Shown piece by piece: positions 34,232 through 44,463 of a stretch of DNA of 64,000 nt. The stretch is from Wolbachia endosymbiont (group B) of Germaria angustata (GTDB lineage Bacteria > Pseudomonadota > Alphaproteobacteria > Rickettsiales > Anaplasmataceae), in contig NZ_OZ034691.1 of assembly GCF_964026725.1 (NCBI RefSeq), forward strand, positions 372,001-436,000, read 5' to 3'. A program made the translations under genes and the position numbers. The stretch's first letter is position 1. The number at the start of each line of letters is the position of its first letter. The notes beneath the pieces are model-generated. The model saw only the letters and a list, made by a program, of their open reading frames with translations, did not search any database and was not told where the DNA came from.

Positions 34232-34657
34232 CTAAGTTCTCAATTTCTCAAAGAAATCTTTTAATAAAAGAGAACATTTTGTTTCTAATATTCCACCATA
34301 AACTTCAGGTATGTGGTTACAGAATTGAAATATTCTAGTGCCGTTTTCAACTCCTCCACCTTTGGGATTGTAAGCCCCGAAGTACAGACGTTTAATTTTT
34401 GCAAAAGAGATAGCTTGAGCGCACATCGGGCACGGCTCTAACGTTACGTACATTTCAGCTTCATAAAGCGTGGAAGTTGAAAATGCTTGTCTAATTGTTA
34501 ACATTTCTGCATGTGCAGTTGGATCATTAGATATATTGTGTGCAGAGGAGATGATATTGTTTCCATTAACTATTACAGCACCTATTGGCACTTCGCCATC
34601 TTTCTGAGCAAGTTTTGCTTGCTCTATGGCAAGTTCCATGTATTGGTACTTAAACAT
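34232..34657 (-). CDS. tadA: tRNA-specific adenosine deaminase
   Basis: Deaminates the wobble adenosine of tRNA-Arg(ACG) to inosine. The zinc/catalytic motif HAEM is near residue 52 and the PCPMCAQA motif near residue 83, both as in TadA. The 141-residue length is close to normal. Its ATG overlaps the stop of the upstream 97-residue gene (TAATG), so the two are translationally coupled. Confidence 0.95.
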   Translation of the reverse strand: MFKYQYMELAIEQAKLAQKDGEVPIGAVIVNGNNIISSAHNISNDPTAHAEMLTIRQAFSTSTLYEAEMYVTLEPCPMCAQAISFAKIKRLYFGAYNPKGGGVENGTRIFQFCNHIPEVYGGILETKCSLLLKDFFEKLRT

Positions 34658-34950
34658 TAGGTGCTTGGGTAAATATAATTTTCTTTTCTTGGCTTTTCTA
34701 TTTTTTCTAGGTTATAGAATTCACTAAGGACTATTGTCCTTTTTACAAGGCTATCTATTTCTCGCTTTAAATATTTTTTTATTTCTTCTACCGATTTTAG
34801 TTCGTTTATAGCTACAACTACTTCTTCCATTATATCCTCTATAATTTGATCCTCCTCTAATTTATATATTATTTGTTCTACATGCCTATTCAATTCCTCG
34901 AAGGTCGCAGATTCATATGTAATGCTATCTTTACTATTTCTTAGTAACAT
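34657..34950 (-). CDS. Hypothetical protein upstream of tadA
   Basis: 97 residues, acidic and helical in appearance, no signal peptide or membrane segment, no recognised family. Two Glu-rich amphipathic helices dominate (ATFEELNRHVEQIIYKLEED and VEEIKKYLKREIDSLVKRT). A GAGAGGT-like site precedes the ATG. It overlaps tadA by one base and is 39 bases from pyrG on the same strand, so it is probably in a pyrG-orf-tadA unit. Confidence 0.7.
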   Translation of the reverse strand: MLLRNSKDSITYESATFEELNRHVEQIIYKLEEDQIIEDIMEEVVVAINELKSVEEIKKYLKREIDSLVKRTIVLSEFYNLEKIEKPRKENYIYPST

Positions 34951-34989
34951 TTTTTACCTCTCTATTAGAATAGAGTTTATTCAGTTCTA

Positions 34990-36597
34990 TTAAACTCTAT
35001 TGTCAATAGCTGCCTTAATAAATGATGTAAAGAGAGGATGAGGAGAAAATGGTCTTGATTGAAATTCTGGATGAAATTGCACACCAATAAACCATGAGTG
35101 ATTTTTTAGCTCCACTGCCTCTATGCATGTTTTATCTTCTGATATACCACTGCATATCATTCCATTCTCTTCTAAGTTATTTTTATAATCTAAATTAACT
35201 ATATATCTGTGTCTGTGTCTTTCTGAAATAGTGACACTACTATACACATTTGCCATTTTTGAATTTGGACTTATATTACACTTGTATGTTCCAAGTCTCA
35301 TGGTTCCACCAAGATCAACGTTCTTACCATCAGCGAGCTTGATGATTGGGTGTTTGCAAGTATAAAATTCTTCAGAGTGTACATCTTCAAGCTTAATAAC
35401 GTTACGAGCAAATTCAATCACTACAAGCTGCATACCAAGACATATTCCTAAAAAAGGAATGTTATTTACACGGGCATAGTTTATTGCTAATATTTTACCT
35501 TCTATTCCATTATCACCAAATCCTCCTGGAACAAGGACTGAATTAGAGCTTTGTAATTTTTCTCTGATAAACTTTGCATCTATAGATTTTCCATTCTCTT
35601 CTCTTGAGTTGACCCAATTTATCTTCACTCTAGCTTTATTACTAATTGCACCATGGTTTAATGCTTCAATCAGTGATTTATATGCGTCAGGAAATTCAGT
35701 ATATTTTCCTACTATGGAAACGATAACTTCTTGTGTTGGATGTCTCATAGAGTATACTATTTGGTCCCATTCAGGTAAGCTTGGTTTTGGCTTACTTAAG
35801 TGAAAGTGATCCAAAATTTGTGTCCCGAGCCCACATTGATTATACAAGGACGGTAACTCGTATATATGGTTTACATCAGGAGCAGGTATTACGTTAGATA
35901 AAGAAACATTGCAAAGATTGGCTATCTTTTCTTTTTGATTATCGGAAATTTCTTTTTCACTGCGACATAATATAATATCTGGTTGTAACCCCGCAGAGTT
36001 TAACTCTCGAACTGAATGCTGTGTCGGTTTTGTCTTTAATTCTTGTGCTGCAGTGAGGTATGGTATTAAAGTTAAGTGAATAAGGATAACTTTTTGCTTT
36101 CCTAGTTTATAATTAACTTGGCGTATAGCTTCCAAAAACGGTTGGCTTTCAATATCACCTACGGTTCCGCCTATTTCGCATATTACAAAATCTAAATCTT
36201 CTGTACCATTAAAAATGAAAGATTTGATTAAATCTGTCACATGAGGAATGATTTGCACAGTTTTGCCTAGATAATCACCACACCTTTCCTTCTTTAATAA
36301 TTTATTATATACTTTACCAGTTGTTATATTGTCGTCCTTGGTTGTTTTAATTTTAGTAAAACGCTCGTAATGTCCAAGGTCTAAATCAGTTTCAGCACCA
36401 TCCTCAGTAACAAATACTTCCCCGTGCTGAGCTGGGCTCATTGTTCCAGGATCAATGTTGAGATATGGGTCAAGCTTTCTGATGCGAACATTGAATCCAT
36501 GAGCTTGAAGAAGTGCTCCCACACTTGAAGCAACTAAACCCTTACCAAGTGATGAAACAACTCCACCTGTAACAAAGATAAACTTGGTTTCTTTCAT
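34990..36597 (-). CDS. pyrG: CTP synthase
   Basis: Makes CTP from UTP with glutamine. The N-terminal synthetase domain begins with the standard [17 protein letters not shown] and includes [15 protein letters not shown]. The C-terminal glutamine amidotransferase domain has LGICLGMQL with the catalytic Cys near residue 380, and VQFHPEF near residue 510. The 535-residue length is normal. Its ATG overlaps the stop of secG by one base. Confidence 0.97.
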   Translation of the reverse strand: MKETKFIFVTGGVVSSLGKGLVASSVGALLQAHGFNVRIRKLDPYLNIDPGTMSPAQHGEVFVTEDGAETDLDLGHYERFTKIKTTKDDNITTGKVYNKLLKKERCGDYLGKTVQIIPHVTDLIKSFIFNGTEDLDFVICEIGGTVGDIESQPFLEAIRQVNYKLGKQKVILIHLTLIPYLTAAQELKTKPTQHSVRELNSAGLQPDIILCRSEKEISDNQKEKIANLCNVSLSNVIPAPDVNHIYELPSLYNQCGLGTQILDHFHLSKPKPSLPEWDQIVYSMRHPTQEVIVSIVGKYTEFPDAYKSLIEALNHGAISNKARVKINWVNSREENGKSIDAKFIREKLQSSNSVLVPGGFGDNGIEGKILAINYARVNNIPFLGICLGMQLVVIEFARNVIKLEDVHSEEFYTCKHPIIKLADGKNVDLGGTMRLGTYKCNISPNSKMANVYSSVTISERHRHRYIVNLDYKNNLEENGMICSGISEDKTCIEAVELKNHSWFIGVQFHPEFQSRPFSPHPLFTSFIKAAIDNRV

Positions 36598-36917
36598 TAA
36601 TTTTCAAATGGAACAGAAGTTGATTGGCCTTCTTGCTTCTTTTCTGATATAATCTTCTCTGCAATTGATTTTTTATGTACATCTTTTGAACATAATCCTG
36701 ATAGTAACAGTGTATTTATAATGAACAGCCCAGCAACTATAGAAGTTATTCTACTGAGTGGATTTTCAGAAGACTTTACCGGAATTATTGAATTCATTCC
36801 CTGTTGTGAATTACTAAAGCCACTTAATGAACTACTTCCAGGTGGCTGCAGGAGCACTAAAATTACCAATACAACAACTAATATTATTTGAAGTACACTA
36901 AGTACTGTTACTGACAT
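36597..36917 (-). CDS. secG: Preprotein translocase subunit SecG
   Basis: Small membrane subunit of the Sec translocon. The family core [20 protein letters not shown] and the following SSSLSGF segment are clear, with a second helix ([19 protein letters not shown]) and a basic C-terminal tail. I take the start at 36917 (MSVTVLSVL), typical for SecG; in-frame ATGs up to 36962 would add 15 hydrophobic residues. It overlaps pyrG by one base. Confidence 0.87.
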   Translation of the reverse strand: MSVTVLSVLQIILVVVLVILVLLQPPGSSSLSGFSNSQQGMNSIIPVKSSENPLSRITSIVAGLFIINTLLLSGLCSKDVHKKSIAEKIISEKKQEGQSTSVPFEN

Positions 36918-37033
36918 TATGAATAGAGCTAAAAATAAAGATTTTAGGAGCATAAGGATCATAAGTCAAGAATATCTTTAACCGAGTAACTTGACTACTG
37001 GAATCCAAGTATGTATTAAACCTTATTTAAATT

Positions 37034-37558
37034 ATGAGCTATCACATTTTAAAATACAAAGATTATGAACCAAAAATGGATGAAAGTTCTTTTATCGCAG
37101 ATGGTGTGCGTATCATAGGTAACGTTGAAATAGGAAGGAATGCGAGTATCTGGTTTAATTGTGTGATCAGAGGAGATGTTGGATCAATCAAAATAGGTGA
37201 TGAAACGAATATTCAAGATGGCACCGTAATTCATGTAGATAGAAATCCAGGCGGTGATACGATTATTGGTAGTATGGTGACGGTTGGACATTTTTGTGTG
37301 TTACATGCATGCACGATACATGATAAAGCATTTATTGGTATGGGCTCTGTTATAATGGATCATGCGATTGTGGAGTCTGAAGCTATGGTAGCTGCTGGCT
37401 CACTGGTAACGCATGGGAAAGTGATAAAAAGTGGTGAAGTATGGGCTGGCAGGCCAGCACAATTCTTCAAAAAAATGTCAGATGAGGAAATTAAACATAT
37501 TACACAATCTGCACAAAATTATATCATGCTGATGAAAGAATATAAGGCTATATGCTAG
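37034..37558 (+). CDS. Gamma carbonic anhydrase family protein
   Basis: A left-handed beta-helix protein of 174 residues. Hexapeptide repeats run through the first two thirds; the metal-ligand histidines are visible in TVIHVDRNPGGD, VTVGHFCVLHACTIHD. The family includes the PaaY and YrdA proteins; whether it hydrates CO2 or is a metal-binding relative cannot be told. Its last 11 bases overlap the end of the convergent gene at 37548. Confidence 0.9.
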   Translation: MSYHILKYKDYEPKMDESSFIADGVRIIGNVEIGRNASIWFNCVIRGDVGSIKIGDETNIQDGTVIHVDRNPGGDTIIGSMVTVGHFCVLHACTIHDKAFIGMGSVIMDHAIVESEAMVAAGSLVTHGKVIKSGEVWAGRPAQFFKKMSDEEIKHITQSAQNYIMLMKEYKAIC

Positions 37559-38585
37559 GTTGAGAAATCTTCAGCTCTGATGCACATTCTACGTTAACTA
37601 CTTCAAAAGCTTCTTCAACTATAGAATGCTTATCAATATAAGGCTCAATCACTTTTTCAACTCTAGTTTGCTTATCAATATGCTGATTAATAAAACTACC
37701 TCTGACTAGAATATCCTTTATTGGCCAGTTTGTTTCTGTTGGAGTACCTGATAATTTAGCTGTAAATTTTATCGGTGCTGACGTTAGAAAAAGAGATATA
37801 GTATTATTTGAATTAAGATAGAAGTTTACATGATCTTTACAATCTTTTAGATTTATATCTCCCAGAAAATCTGGTATTTGAGATTGTATATTTGCTTTTA
37901 TGAAGTTCATCCGGCCGAATTTTTCAGTAAGTATCCCTACCTCTTTTGGAACTTCTAATGGGATGATAATATCATTGCTAATTCCATTTTCTTCTTGAGA
38001 AAAAAGTTCAGTGTATGCTCCTTTTTTTCTGTGTTTCTCAAAATACTTAGGAAAATACATATTAAGGTATTCAGAGTGTAGCTCTATACGATTTTTCTGG
38101 TCATCCTCTAGAATAAATGTGTATTTACCACGATTTTGCTTAAGCTCGCACAATTTAAATTTACTAAGGTCAGAGTTTGGAAATGGCTTTTCAATTTCAA
38201 AAGCAAGTGTAAGAGTGTGCGTTGTGTGATCAAATTCATTTTTTTCTTGTAGACCATCTTGTAGACTATAGTACTTATTTTTTTCATATTCCTTTTTTTC
38301 TCTATTAGCATTAACTTCCTGTTCATTAAAACTTTCAACAGCATAAAAAAATTCTTCTTCATCTAGCTCTTCTCCTGTTAGAGCATCCTCAAACACATCC
38401 TGTTCATCCTCTAAATCAATCTCATTACCTTTCGTTTCTATACTTATTTTTTTTGTATGGTCATTTCCATTGCTAGCAGTTGTTTGATGATGTGTATCGT
38501 TAGTTTGAAAAAAGCTCTTTACTTTTGATATTAAGCTAATCCATGAAAGTCTGACTTGATTAAGTAGCCATTTAAAACTCTTCAT
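37548..38585 (-). CDS. Hypothetical protein, unknown function
   Basis: 345 residues, not recognised. An amphipathic N-terminal stretch (KWLLNQVRLSWISLISKVKSFF) precedes a long acidic, disordered-looking region (DLEDEQDVFEDALTGEELDEEEFF). The C-terminal 200 residues look beta-rich and end with an imperfect 16-residue duplication (HIDKQTRVEKVIE / YIDKHSIVEEAFE). No signal peptide or strong transmembrane helix is seen. The composition, an acidic linker plus an N-terminal membrane-active-looking helix, fits a secreted candidate but gives no function. Confidence 0.7.
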   Translation of the reverse strand: MKSFKWLLNQVRLSWISLISKVKSFFQTNDTHHQTTASNGNDHTKKISIETKGNEIDLEDEQDVFEDALTGEELDEEEFFYAVESFNEQEVNANREKKEYEKNKYYSLQDGLQEKNEFDHTTHTLTLAFEIEKPFPNSDLSKFKLCELKQNRGKYTFILEDDQKNRIELHSEYLNMYFPKYFEKHRKKGAYTELFSQEENGISNDIIIPLEVPKEVGILTEKFGRMNFIKANIQSQIPDFLGDINLKDCKDHVNFYLNSNNTISLFLTSAPIKFTAKLSGTPTETNWPIKDILVRGSFINQHIDKQTRVEKVIEPYIDKHSIVEEAFEVVNVECASELKISQPSI

Positions 38586-38812
38586 TGTTTTACCTCAACC
38601 TAATTACTAAAAATTGTAACAGAATAAATTAAATATGTCAATAAGATACACAAATTGTACTAACTGGGAATTAGTGGCAGCACTTAACATCTGTGTAAAT
38701 TTTGACATAGGCGTTTTCTGCATTTTAACCAAATCAGTAAAGAGAACACCATTGATATTCTCCTTTTAGAAGCAACTTGAATAAAACTGATAAAGTTTGA
38801 ATTAAAGTGTGA

Positions 38813-39559
38813 TTAGGAAAGTGAGTGATGAGAACTCTTTATTTGGACTTCTTTTGATTCATCTATTTTAGTATTAGGTCTTAGTGTTGTGTGTGTAGCA
38901 CCACCAGCTACGAGTGCAGATGCTGTAGCTATGATAATTATTGCTAACATACTTAGTCTAGTTGTGTGCTGAAGTATAGTATTTGCTATCAGTCCAACAG
39001 CAAGACCAACACCAATAACAGCAGTGTACAACATTATCGAATTTGAATCAGATACGTAATTTGTGAGCTCTTTGGAACACTCTTTTGCTAATCCTTTTAC
39101 TGCTCTCTTGAGTTTGTTTTGATCTTCTTCTGTTCCAGTACCTGATTTTAGTCTCTTACATAACTCTTGTATTTTTTCACCTTGTACTTCTGCCAGCTTT
39201 TTTAGCTCCGTAGACAATTTCTCTATTTTTGTTCCTTTCAATTCTACTATTATTTTCTTGAAACATGGCATCATTATTTGCTCTGTTTCTTCTTCTACTT
39301 GATTTTTTAATGCTATTATTTTATTCAATTGTTCTTCTGATATTTCAGTGTCTTTTTTTAGTTCCACTGTAACCTTTGTTTCTTCTAGCTCCGATATTAC
39401 GTTCATTAATGCGTGAAATGCACTCCATAGCTTTTCACCAGAATTCTGACTCCGTTTTGGTGACATAGACTGACTGCCTTTGAACTTTTTTGGTGATATG
39501 GGCTGATTTTTACTATCTTTAAGCTTTTTTGAGTTTTCACCAGCACTTACTTTAGCCAT
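38813..39559 (-). CDS. Hypothetical protein with C-terminal membrane hairpin
   Basis: About 248 residues from the ATG at 39559, which has a GTGAGG site upstream; a GTG at 39571 is the alternative. The N-terminus is basic with repeated SPK motifs (QPISPKKFKGSQSMSPKRSQ), followed by a charged coiled-coil-like region and two C-terminal transmembrane helices (about residues 185-205 and 210-232) before a short polar tail. No family recognised. The SPK motifs and tail-anchored hairpin resemble host-targeted membrane proteins of intracellular bacteria; this is inference. Confidence 0.72.
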   Translation of the reverse strand: MAKVSAGENSKKLKDSKNQPISPKKFKGSQSMSPKRSQNSGEKLWSAFHALMNVISELEETKVTVELKKDTEISEEQLNKIIALKNQVEEETEQIMMPCFKKIIVELKGTKIEKLSTELKKLAEVQGEKIQELCKRLKSGTGTEEDQNKLKRAVKGLAKECSKELTNYVSDSNSIMLYTAVIGVGLAVGLIANTILQHTTRLSMLAIIIIATASALVAGGATHTTLRPNTKIDESKEVQIKSSHHSLS

Positions 39560-39721
39560 AATAAACCTCACATATTAAATAATGCTATTACATAATATCT
39601 TTAAAGCTCAATGTCAAATAGTATCTTTACATAATATAACTCATAAACAGAAAATTTTAGTATAAAATGCCATATTTACTTTGTGCTATGGTTTGAGGTA
39701 GAATAACAACTTGCTTCAAAT

Positions 39722-39907
39722 ATGGAAAGGCAGTACAACTCTATGATCAAGTTACTGAACTCTCATTTACTCCTCTTTTTTTGTAAAACAATCTACAATT
39801 CATTAGAAGATCTTCAGATAGACGTTGATCATTGGTTGCGTTTTTACAGTGAGACAAGACCTCATTCTAGTAAATATTGTTATGGCGATGTAGACTTTTC
39901 TGAATAG
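39722..39907 (+). pseudogene. IS481-type transposase C-terminal remnant
   Basis: About 40 codons resemble the end of IS481-family DDE transposases: KTIYNSLEDLQIDVDHWLRF followed by YSETRPHSSKYCYG, which matches the usual 'YNNERPH-GKYC-G' ending. No catalytic domain remains and the upstream sequence shows no transposase. It is a dead fragment. The following 276 bases up to glmS contain nothing I recognise. Confidence 0.75.
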
Positions 39908-40183
39908 AAAACATATTGCTTTTTAGAAAAATATTGGTAGCATTACATTAAGAGACTGATATTAGTTTTCAATTTTTCTGTTAGTTAATTCTTGCTTGCT
40001 AGGTTAAGTTGTGTCTGGTAACCATAATGGCAAATCTTGTTAATTTGAGGCGTGGATTTTAGCCTCTTTCATCCTTACATTAGTTACATATTCTTTCGCA
40101 GAGGGCTAATGAATTTATTAGTAAAATTCAGTAATTTATAACTGACAATTAGAGCTGTTAATTAGCAACTCACTTTAAATAAG

Positions 40184-41995
40184 TTACTCAACTGTGACAG
40201 ATTTAGCTAAATTTCTCGGACAATCTACATCTAACCCTTTTTTTTCTGTAATAGAATAAGCAAGAAATTGCATAGCAACACTGTAGATAATTGGAGAAAC
40301 AAAATTGTCAACTTTTGGAAGTTGCACCACATCTATGCAAATTCCCTTTAAGAGCGGTGCTCCTTGCTTATCACTAAAGGCAATTACTTTACCTTTTCTT
40401 GCAATAATCTCTTGTATATTGGATAGCGTTTTAAAGAATAAATTATCGTAAGGAATAATTGCGATAACAAGTACAGTAGAGTCTATCAAGGCGATAGAAC
40501 CGTGCTTCATTTCTCCCGCTGCAATACCAATTGTGTTGATATATGAAAGCTCTTTTATCTTCAATGCACCTTCCATTGCAACTCCATATGAGCTTCCTCT
40601 CCCAATTATAATTATATTATTGTGCTCTAATATACTGCCTGATATATGTTGTATTTCCATCACATTCAAAACATGCTCAACATGTTCGGGAATAGAATTA
40701 ATAGCATCGCTTAGTTCCTTTATCCTCTCTCTACCTAGTATACCTTTTATTTTTCCAAGCTCTACAGCAAAGCATGCTAAAATTGCAAGCTGCGTAGAAA
40801 AGGTTTTTGTCGAAGCAACACCAATCTCAGGTCCAGCAAGAGTATGCAATACAATATCTGAGGCTTTCTCTATGCTGCTATTAAATGTATTAATTATGCT
40901 AATGATCATTTGTTTCTGCAATCTCGCATAACGTAGTGCTTCCATAGTATCTGCAGTTTCACCAGATTGAGAAATGAATAAGCCAATACTACCTTCTTCG
41001 AGCTTGACGCTGCTATACCTAAATTCTGACGAGATTTCTAGATATACCCGAATTTGAGCAATACTTTCCAGCCAACACTTTGCTATTAGTCCAGCAAAAT
41101 AGGATGAACCGCATCCAACTATAGTAATGTAACCTAGTTCAGAAAATAATTCTTTGTTGATTTCTTTATATTGTTTATAAAATTGATTTATTGTTTTGTT
41201 TAATGCATACGGTTGCTCAAAAATTTCTTTTAGCATAAAGCTAGGGTAACCATTTTTACTAATTAGAAAATTTCTTGGACTGCTATTTTCTGTTCTGCGT
41301 TTAACTTGTATACCATTATTATATATACTGAATTCGTTAGATTTTATTACTGCAATATCATTATCTTCTAAATGCAATATTTTTTCTACAAATGAATTCA
41401 AAGTATTAGTATCAGAAGCAGCAAACACTTTATTACAGTTATATCCTATTGCTAAAGGCAAATTTCTTTTTGCAACAAATAAAGTATCTGGATATTCTGC
41501 AAATAATAAAGCCAAAGCAAGTGAACCTTGTAAATTGTTTAGACACTGTAATATAGAATCAACTGGTGACAATCCTTCATTAAGATATGCAGTTAATATG
41601 TTTGGTATTACTTCTGTATCAGTGTCGGTATGAAAAGATACTCCCTTTTCCTCCAGATCCTTTTTTAATATATTGTAATTTTCAATTATGCCATTATGAG
41701 CAACAACAACATTATTTATATAAATGGGATGAGCATTTTTAAGATTTGGAACTCCATGTGTAGCCCAACGAGTATGTGCTATACCAACTTTGCTACTAGA
41801 TATCTTGCTCTCATGAACAACTTCACATAATCTTTCAACTTTACCTTCTGATTTTTTGACTTCTATCTTACCTCTATTATTTATAATTGCTATACCTGAA
41901 GAGTCATACCCTCTGTATTCCAATTTTTGCAACGCGGTTAGTAAAGTTGGTATTACTGAATCACCGCTACTTACTATACCTAATATTCCACACAC
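40184..41995 (-). CDS. glmS: Glutamine-fructose-6-phosphate aminotransferase
   Basis: Makes glucosamine 6-phosphate for peptidoglycan precursors. The N-terminal amidotransferase domain starts MCGILGIV with the catalytic Cys at position 2 and includes IAHTRWATHG and AHNGIIEN. Two SIS domains follow (VGCGSSYFAGLIAK, SQSGETADTMEAL; later IGRGSSYGVAMEGALKIKE). The C-terminus DCPRNLAKSVTVE is the family ending. The 603-residue length is normal. It starts eight bases after yajC on the same strand. Confidence 0.97.
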   Translation of the reverse strand: MCGILGIVSSGDSVIPTLLTALQKLEYRGYDSSGIAIINNRGKIEVKKSEGKVERLCEVVHESKISSSKVGIAHTRWATHGVPNLKNAHPIYINNVVVAHNGIIENYNILKKDLEEKGVSFHTDTDTEVIPNILTAYLNEGLSPVDSILQCLNNLQGSLALALLFAEYPDTLFVAKRNLPLAIGYNCNKVFAASDTNTLNSFVEKILHLEDNDIAVIKSNEFSIYNNGIQVKRRTENSSPRNFLISKNGYPSFMLKEIFEQPYALNKTINQFYKQYKEINKELFSELGYITIVGCGSSYFAGLIAKCWLESIAQIRVYLEISSEFRYSSVKLEEGSIGLFISQSGETADTMEALRYARLQKQMIISIINTFNSSIEKASDIVLHTLAGPEIGVASTKTFSTQLAILACFAVELGKIKGILGRERIKELSDAINSIPEHVEHVLNVMEIQHISGSILEHNNIIIIGRGSSYGVAMEGALKIKELSYINTIGIAAGEMKHGSIALIDSTVLVIAIIPYDNLFFKTLSNIQEIIARKGKVIAFSDKQGAPLLKGICIDVVQLPKVDNFVSPIIYSVAMQFLAYSITEKKGLDVDCPRNLAKSVTVE

Positions 41996-42003
41996 TTCGT
42001 AAA

Positions 42004-42429
42004 TTATGAAGCATTTTTGTCTTTTTTACTTTCCTCTAGTTTATTTTTCTTGCCATTCTTTTCAACTTTGCTTTTTTCAATAGATTTAGCTACTGGCTTT
42101 TGAATTTCTTTATTTAAGATTTCAGATATAGCAGACTTTAGGATTTTTATTTCAATTTTTGGTGCTATTTCTAGTATTAGTTGTGCATTTACTTCGTCAA
42201 CTTTGTTTACTTCACCTATTATTCCACTAGAAGTAATAACCGTATCACCACGTTTTATTTGATCTATCATCCTTCTATGTTCTTTTAGTTTTTTGTGATT
42301 GGGGCGAATAATGAGAAAATAAAATACTACAAATATTAAAATGAGTGGAATAAAGCTAGCAACAGATGCTGATACATTGTTAGTCGCATCTGCCGCAAAA
42401 ACCTCAGAAATGAACATATTTAATCCCAA
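42004..42429 (-). CDS. yajC: Preprotein translocase accessory subunit YajC
   Basis: A small inner-membrane protein of the SecDF-YajC complex. It has one hydrophobic segment (LILIFVVFYFLIIRPNHKK, about residues 30-48, with the family signature FYFLIIRP) followed by GDTVITSSGIIGEVNKV, the classic YajC motif. The C-terminal 35 residues are an extra Lys-rich tail. Upstream of glmS with a short gap, so co-transcribed. Confidence 0.94.
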   Translation of the reverse strand: MGLNMFISEVFAADATNNVSASVASFIPLILIFVVFYFLIIRPNHKKLKEHRRMIDQIKRGDTVITSSGIIGEVNKVDEVNAQLILEIAPKIEIKILKSAISEILNKEIQKPVAKSIEKSKVEKNGKKNKLEESKKDKNAS

Positions 42430-42547
42430 TTATTAACGATAAAATTAAATAGATTAAGCAGCAATTACAATATCATGTCAAGTCTCTGAAAGAAATTAAT
42501 TCAAATTAATAAGAAACTTAAAGAATTTTAAGGTGTTTCTGCTGTAA

Positions 42548-42624
42548 TGGCGGGAGTGATGAGACTTGAACTCACGACCTCATGCGTGACAGGCATGCGC
42601 TCTAACCAACTGAGCTACACCCCC
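42548..42624 (-). tRNA. tRNA-Asp (anticodon GTC)
   Basis: Reads as a complete cloverleaf on the minus strand: acceptor stem gggggtg / cactccc with one G-T pair, D-arm gctcagttggttagagc, anticodon loop ctGTCac, T-arm with gttcaag, and encoded CCA. Anticodon GTC decodes Asp GAC/GAT. Confidence 0.95.
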
Positions 42625-42739
42625 CATTGCTTTTTAACGTTTGCAACTTTAAAGCTAATCAACGTGTTGCCACTTGTCAATATTTTTTGTTTGCGCTTTT
42701 TTGTCTTTTTTATTACTATGTAAATAACTTAATTTCACA

Positions 42740-42778
42740 CATGGCTTATGCAAGTAGTCCCGTTAGGGTTATGCCATG
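42740..42778 (+). promoter_or_regulatory. Stem-loop in the rpsB leader
   Basis: Outer stem catggc / gccatg (42740-42745 with 42773-42778) encloses a second small stem ccc / ggg. It sits 28 bases upstream of the rpsB start. Many bacteria regulate rpsB-tsf through a leader structure that binds S2, and this may be such an element; the assignment is by position only. Confidence 0.45.
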
Positions 42779-42805
42779 GAGGATAAACTATTTGGAGGAG
42801 TAAAT

Positions 42806-43621
42806 ATGACAAATTTGCCTAAAGTCACTATACGTGATTTAGCTGAATCTGGTGTGCATTTTGGCCATAAAGTTAGTCGCTGGAATGCGAAAATGGCCCC
42901 ATATATATATGGTATACATCAACAGAATCGTATACACATAATAGACTTACGAAAAACATTACCATTGTTAGAGGCGGCGATGAAAGCTTTATACGATGTT
43001 GCATCTCAAGATGGTCGCATTTTATTTGTTGGTACGAAATTTCAAGCTTTAGATATTGTTGCAAGTGAAGCAGTTCGTTGTGGTCAGTATTATGTAAATG
43101 ATCGATGGCTTGGTGGTATGCTTACTAATTGGAACACTGTTTCTTCTTCGATAAAAACTTTGATACAATATGAGAAAATATCCAATGATGAAGATAGCAT
43201 CTTAACAAAAAAAGAATTAGGAAACATTGAAAAGAAAAGAAAAAAGCTTGATAAAGAATTGGGTGGAATTAGAGAAATGGGAGCAGTTCCTGATATTTTA
43301 TTTATTATTGATACTAACAAAGAGCATATAGCGGTTAAAGAGGCTAAAAAACTGGGTATTCCTGTAGTTGGAGTACTTGATACCAATTCTGACCCAGATG
43401 GTATTGCCTATCCTATACCAGGAAATGATGATTCAAGAAAATCAATAGAGCTCTATTGTAAATTAGTTGCTGATTCTATATTAGCTGGAATAGAGTCTAG
43501 TTTGACAAGGTCTAGAGTTAAGGATGATGAGCTTATTCAAGAAAAAGAAGAGGATATTGTGCAAACTAAAAAGAAGCGTATTAAGGTTGAAACAGAAAGG
43601 GAGGTAATAGTAAGTAAATGA
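42806..43621 (+). CDS. rpsB: 30S ribosomal protein S2
   Basis: Ribosomal protein S2, 271 residues from the ATG at 42806, which has a strong GGAGGAG site; an in-frame ATG at 42776 lies in the leader hairpin and is unlikely. Family motifs: [20 protein letters not shown] at the N-terminus, WLGGMLTNW near residue 97 and [23 protein letters not shown] Lys/Glu-rich C-terminal tail follows. Its stop overlaps the tsf start by four bases. Confidence 0.97.
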   Translation: MTNLPKVTIRDLAESGVHFGHKVSRWNAKMAPYIYGIHQQNRIHIIDLRKTLPLLEAAMKALYDVASQDGRILFVGTKFQALDIVASEAVRCGQYYVNDRWLGGMLTNWNTVSSSIKTLIQYEKISNDEDSILTKKELGNIEKKRKKLDKELGGIREMGAVPDILFIIDTNKEHIAVKEAKKLGIPVVGVLDTNSDPDGIAYPIPGNDDSRKSIELYCKLVADSILAGIESSLTRSRVKDDELIQEKEEDIVQTKKKRIKVETEREVIVSK

Positions 43622-44463
43622 AGATGGATTCAAGTAGTATAAGGGAATTACGCGATAGAACAGGGCTTGGCTTAAGCGATTGTAAGAAAGCGTTAGAAGA
43701 GTGTGATGGTGATATTAAGAAAGCCGTTGATAGGTTACGTACAATAGGATTTGCTAAAGCTGACAAAAAGTCTGATAGAGTAGCTTCGGATGGGCTTATT
43801 GCTATGTGCTTGGCTAAAAATTATGGTGTATTGGTTAAAGTCAATTGTGAAACTGATTTTGTTGCTAGAAATGAGAAGTTCATAGCATTAGTTTCAAATT
43901 TAGCATCAATTGCTTGTCAAGAACGTTGTACTAGTCTTGATGAGTTAAAAAATGCCAAATATGAAGATGTTGGTACAGTACAGGAAGCTATTATGAGTGG
44001 TACATCGGTTCTTGGTGAGAAGTTAGAGTTAAGCAATCTTTGCTACCTAGAGACTAAGGATGGGATTATTGCTGGCTATGTACATGGTGATATGCATGGC
44101 TTAGGTAAGATTGGTGCTTTAGTAGCATTGCAATCATCTGGTGATAAACAAGAGATTGGAAAGCAAATAGCTATGCATGTAGTTGCTATGAAACCTGAAG
44201 CTTTATCTATAGATGATTTAGATCAAGAAAAATTAAACAATGAGCGTTCTATAATTGAGGAGCAAGTAAAGAGCTTAAATAAACCTGAAGAGGTAGCGAA
44301 AAAAATAGTAGATGGACGAATGGCTAAATACTATGAAGAAGTTGTTCTGCTAGAGCAGAAATTTATAAAAGATGATAAAATGAAGATTGCTGATTTTATA
44401 GAATCAAGTGCTGTTAAATTAGCTAATTATAAGTTACTTACTTTGGATGGTGAAAATAAGTAA
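43618..44463 (+). CDS. tsf: Elongation factor Ts
   Basis: Nucleotide exchange factor for EF-Tu. The N-terminal UBA-like domain has [20 protein letters not shown], the core has [16 protein letters not shown] near residue 80, and [18 protein letters not shown] follows in the second half. The 281-residue length is normal. An ATG two codons in (43624) is the alternative start. It sits between rpsB (4-base overlap) and pyrH (17-base overlap), the usual operon order. Confidence 0.97.
   Translation: MKMDSSSIRELRDRTGLGLSDCKKALEECDGDIKKAVDRLRTIGFAKADKKSDRVASDGLIAMCLAKNYGVLVKVNCETDFVARNEKFIALVSNLASIACQERCTSLDELKNAKYEDVGTVQEAIMSGTSVLGEKLELSNLCYLETKDGIIAGYVHGDMHGLGKIGALVALQSSGDKQEIGKQIAMHVVAMKPEALSIDDLDQEKLNNERSIIEEQVKSLNKPEEVAKKIVDGRMAKYYEEVVLLEQKFIKDDKMKIADFIESSAVKLANYKLLTLDGENK

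Noticed and set aside
38640..38800. Hairpin gagaa / ttctc near 38738-38762 as a terminator
   Set aside because: The stem is short and loop long, and the following T run is weak; no confident call.
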